This document shows, piece after piece, positions 5,929 through 6,593 of a DNA stretch of 6,593 nt (positions within the stretch are counted from its first letter, which is position 1; each line of letters begins with the position of its first letter). Both the position numbers and the translations under genes were made by a program. The notes beneath the pieces were generated by a model. That model saw only the letters and a list, made by a program, of their open reading frames with translations, did not search any database and was not told the DNA's origin. Source of the DNA: Anaerolineales bacterium (GTDB lineage Bacteria; Chloroflexota; Anaerolineae; Anaerolineales; E44-bin32); assembly GCA_030673085.1 (NCBI GenBank), contig DAOVFE010000103.1, positions 1-6,593 on the forward strand, in the 5' to 3' direction.

Positions 5929-5935
5929 CCTTTTT

Positions 5936-6593
5936 ATGACTGCTAAAATTATTACGGTTACATCAGGTAAGGGCGGGGTTGGAAAGACCACCGCGACTGC
6001 AAATATTGGAGTTGCCCTGGCAGATACCGGCCAAAAAGTCGTTTGCATCGATGCTGATATTGGCCTTCGCAACCTTGATGTGGTTATGGGCTTGGAAAAT
6101 CGCATCGTTTATGACCTTGTAGATGTAATTGAAGGTCGGTGCAAACTGCGCCAAGCCATGATCAGAGACAAACGCCAGAAGGATCTCTTCTTGATCCCTG
6201 CGGCGCAAACCAGAGATAAGACAGCAGTCTCTCCTCAAGATATGATTCGGCTTACAGGCGATCTGCGGCACGATTATGAATGGATTTTGATAGATTCACC
6301 GGCTGGCATTGAACGCGGATTCCGTAATGCACTTGCACCATCCGACCTTATCATTATTATTACCAATCCTGAAGTATCATCTGTGCGGGATGCAGATCGG
6401 ATTATTGGCATGATCGAGGCTGAAGGAAAGGGCCCTGGCAAGCTCATCATCAACCGGGTTAGGCCCGAAATGGTTCGACGAGGCGATATGCTAAGCACCG
6501 ATGACGTACTTGATGTTCTAGCGATTGAATTAATCGGCGTCGTTCCCGAAGACGAGGCAGTAATTATCGCATCCAATCAAGGCACACCTGCAG
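5936..6593 (+). CDS. minD: Septum site-determining ATPase MinD (3' end missing)
   Basis: MinD is a ParA/MinD-type ATPase that dimerises on the inner membrane when ATP-bound and recruits MinC. The first 219 codons are present, of a usual total of about 260-270. Visible motifs are the deviant Walker A KGGVGKTT at residues 12-19 (signature Lys12 and Lys17), DADIGLRNLDVVMGLENR at 39-56 with the catalytic-region Asp, and the Walker B/switch II DSPAGIE at 120-126. The INRVRPEMVRRGDML segment is typical of MinD rather than of ParA or Soj. The C-terminal amphipathic membrane helix that would confirm the family fully lies beyond the right edge. Whether minE follows cannot be seen. Confidence 0.95.
   Translation, partial: MTAKIITVTSGKGGVGKTTATANIGVALADTGQKVVCIDADIGLRNLDVVMGLENRIVYDLVDVIEGRCKLRQAMIRDKRQKDLFLIPAAQTRDKTAVSPQDMIRLTGDLRHDYEWILIDSPAGIERGFRNALAPSDLIIIITNPEVSSVRDADRIIGMIEAEGKGPGKLIINRVRPEMVRRGDMLSTDDVLDVLAIELIGVVPEDEAVIIASNQGTPA

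Overview
The window carries a cell-shape and division-site operon on the + strand: mreB, mreC, mreD, mrdA (PBP2), minC and minD. minD runs off the right edge. At the left edge is the 5' end of a divergent gene on the - strand, a small 4Fe-4S ferredoxin-type subunit most like KorD of 2-oxoacid:ferredoxin oxidoreductases. This points to an anaerobic or micro-aerobic, rod-shaped or filamentous bacterium. The wording of MreB and MinD and the mre-mrdA-min order suggest Chloroflexota (Dehalococcoidia/Anaerolineae-like), with Clostridia-type Firmicutes as the alternative. That placement is from memory of family patterns, not from a search.

Layout: 1-153 korD-like (-); 154-451 divergent intergenic region holding repeat copy 1 (about 185-387), an extended -10 promoter (407-415) and the mreB Shine-Dalgarno; 452-1510 mreB, starting at TTG; 1511-1551 spacer with a small hairpin; 1552-2382 mreC; 2392-2898 mreD; 2899-3167 enlarged spacer filled by repeat copy 2 (about 2905-3152); 3168-5192 mrdA; 5193-5243 spacer with a second extended -10 motif; 5244-5918 minC; 5936-6593 minD (partial).

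How the genes fit together: MreB filaments with MreC and MreD organise the elongasome, and PBP2 is its transpeptidase. MinC and MinD place the division septum by inhibiting FtsZ. Elongation and septum placement therefore sit in one transcription unit, with a possible separate promoter for minCD.

The least ordinary content is a two-copy, MITE-like element of about 203 and 248 bp. It has terminal inverted repeats (core GTGTTGAAAA/TTTTCAACAC) and a set of nested internal stems. Copy 2 has landed between mreD and mrdA, flanked by a possible 5-bp target duplication (ATGGA). Removing it and one ATGGA leaves an ordinary 16-nt gap with the mrdA Shine-Dalgarno intact. Copy 2 also carries a perfect hairpin of 19-bp arms that copy 1 lacks. 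Five of the six differences between the two copies across the conserved core are silent in one - strand reading frame, so the element may carry a small gene. I could not match the element to a named family.
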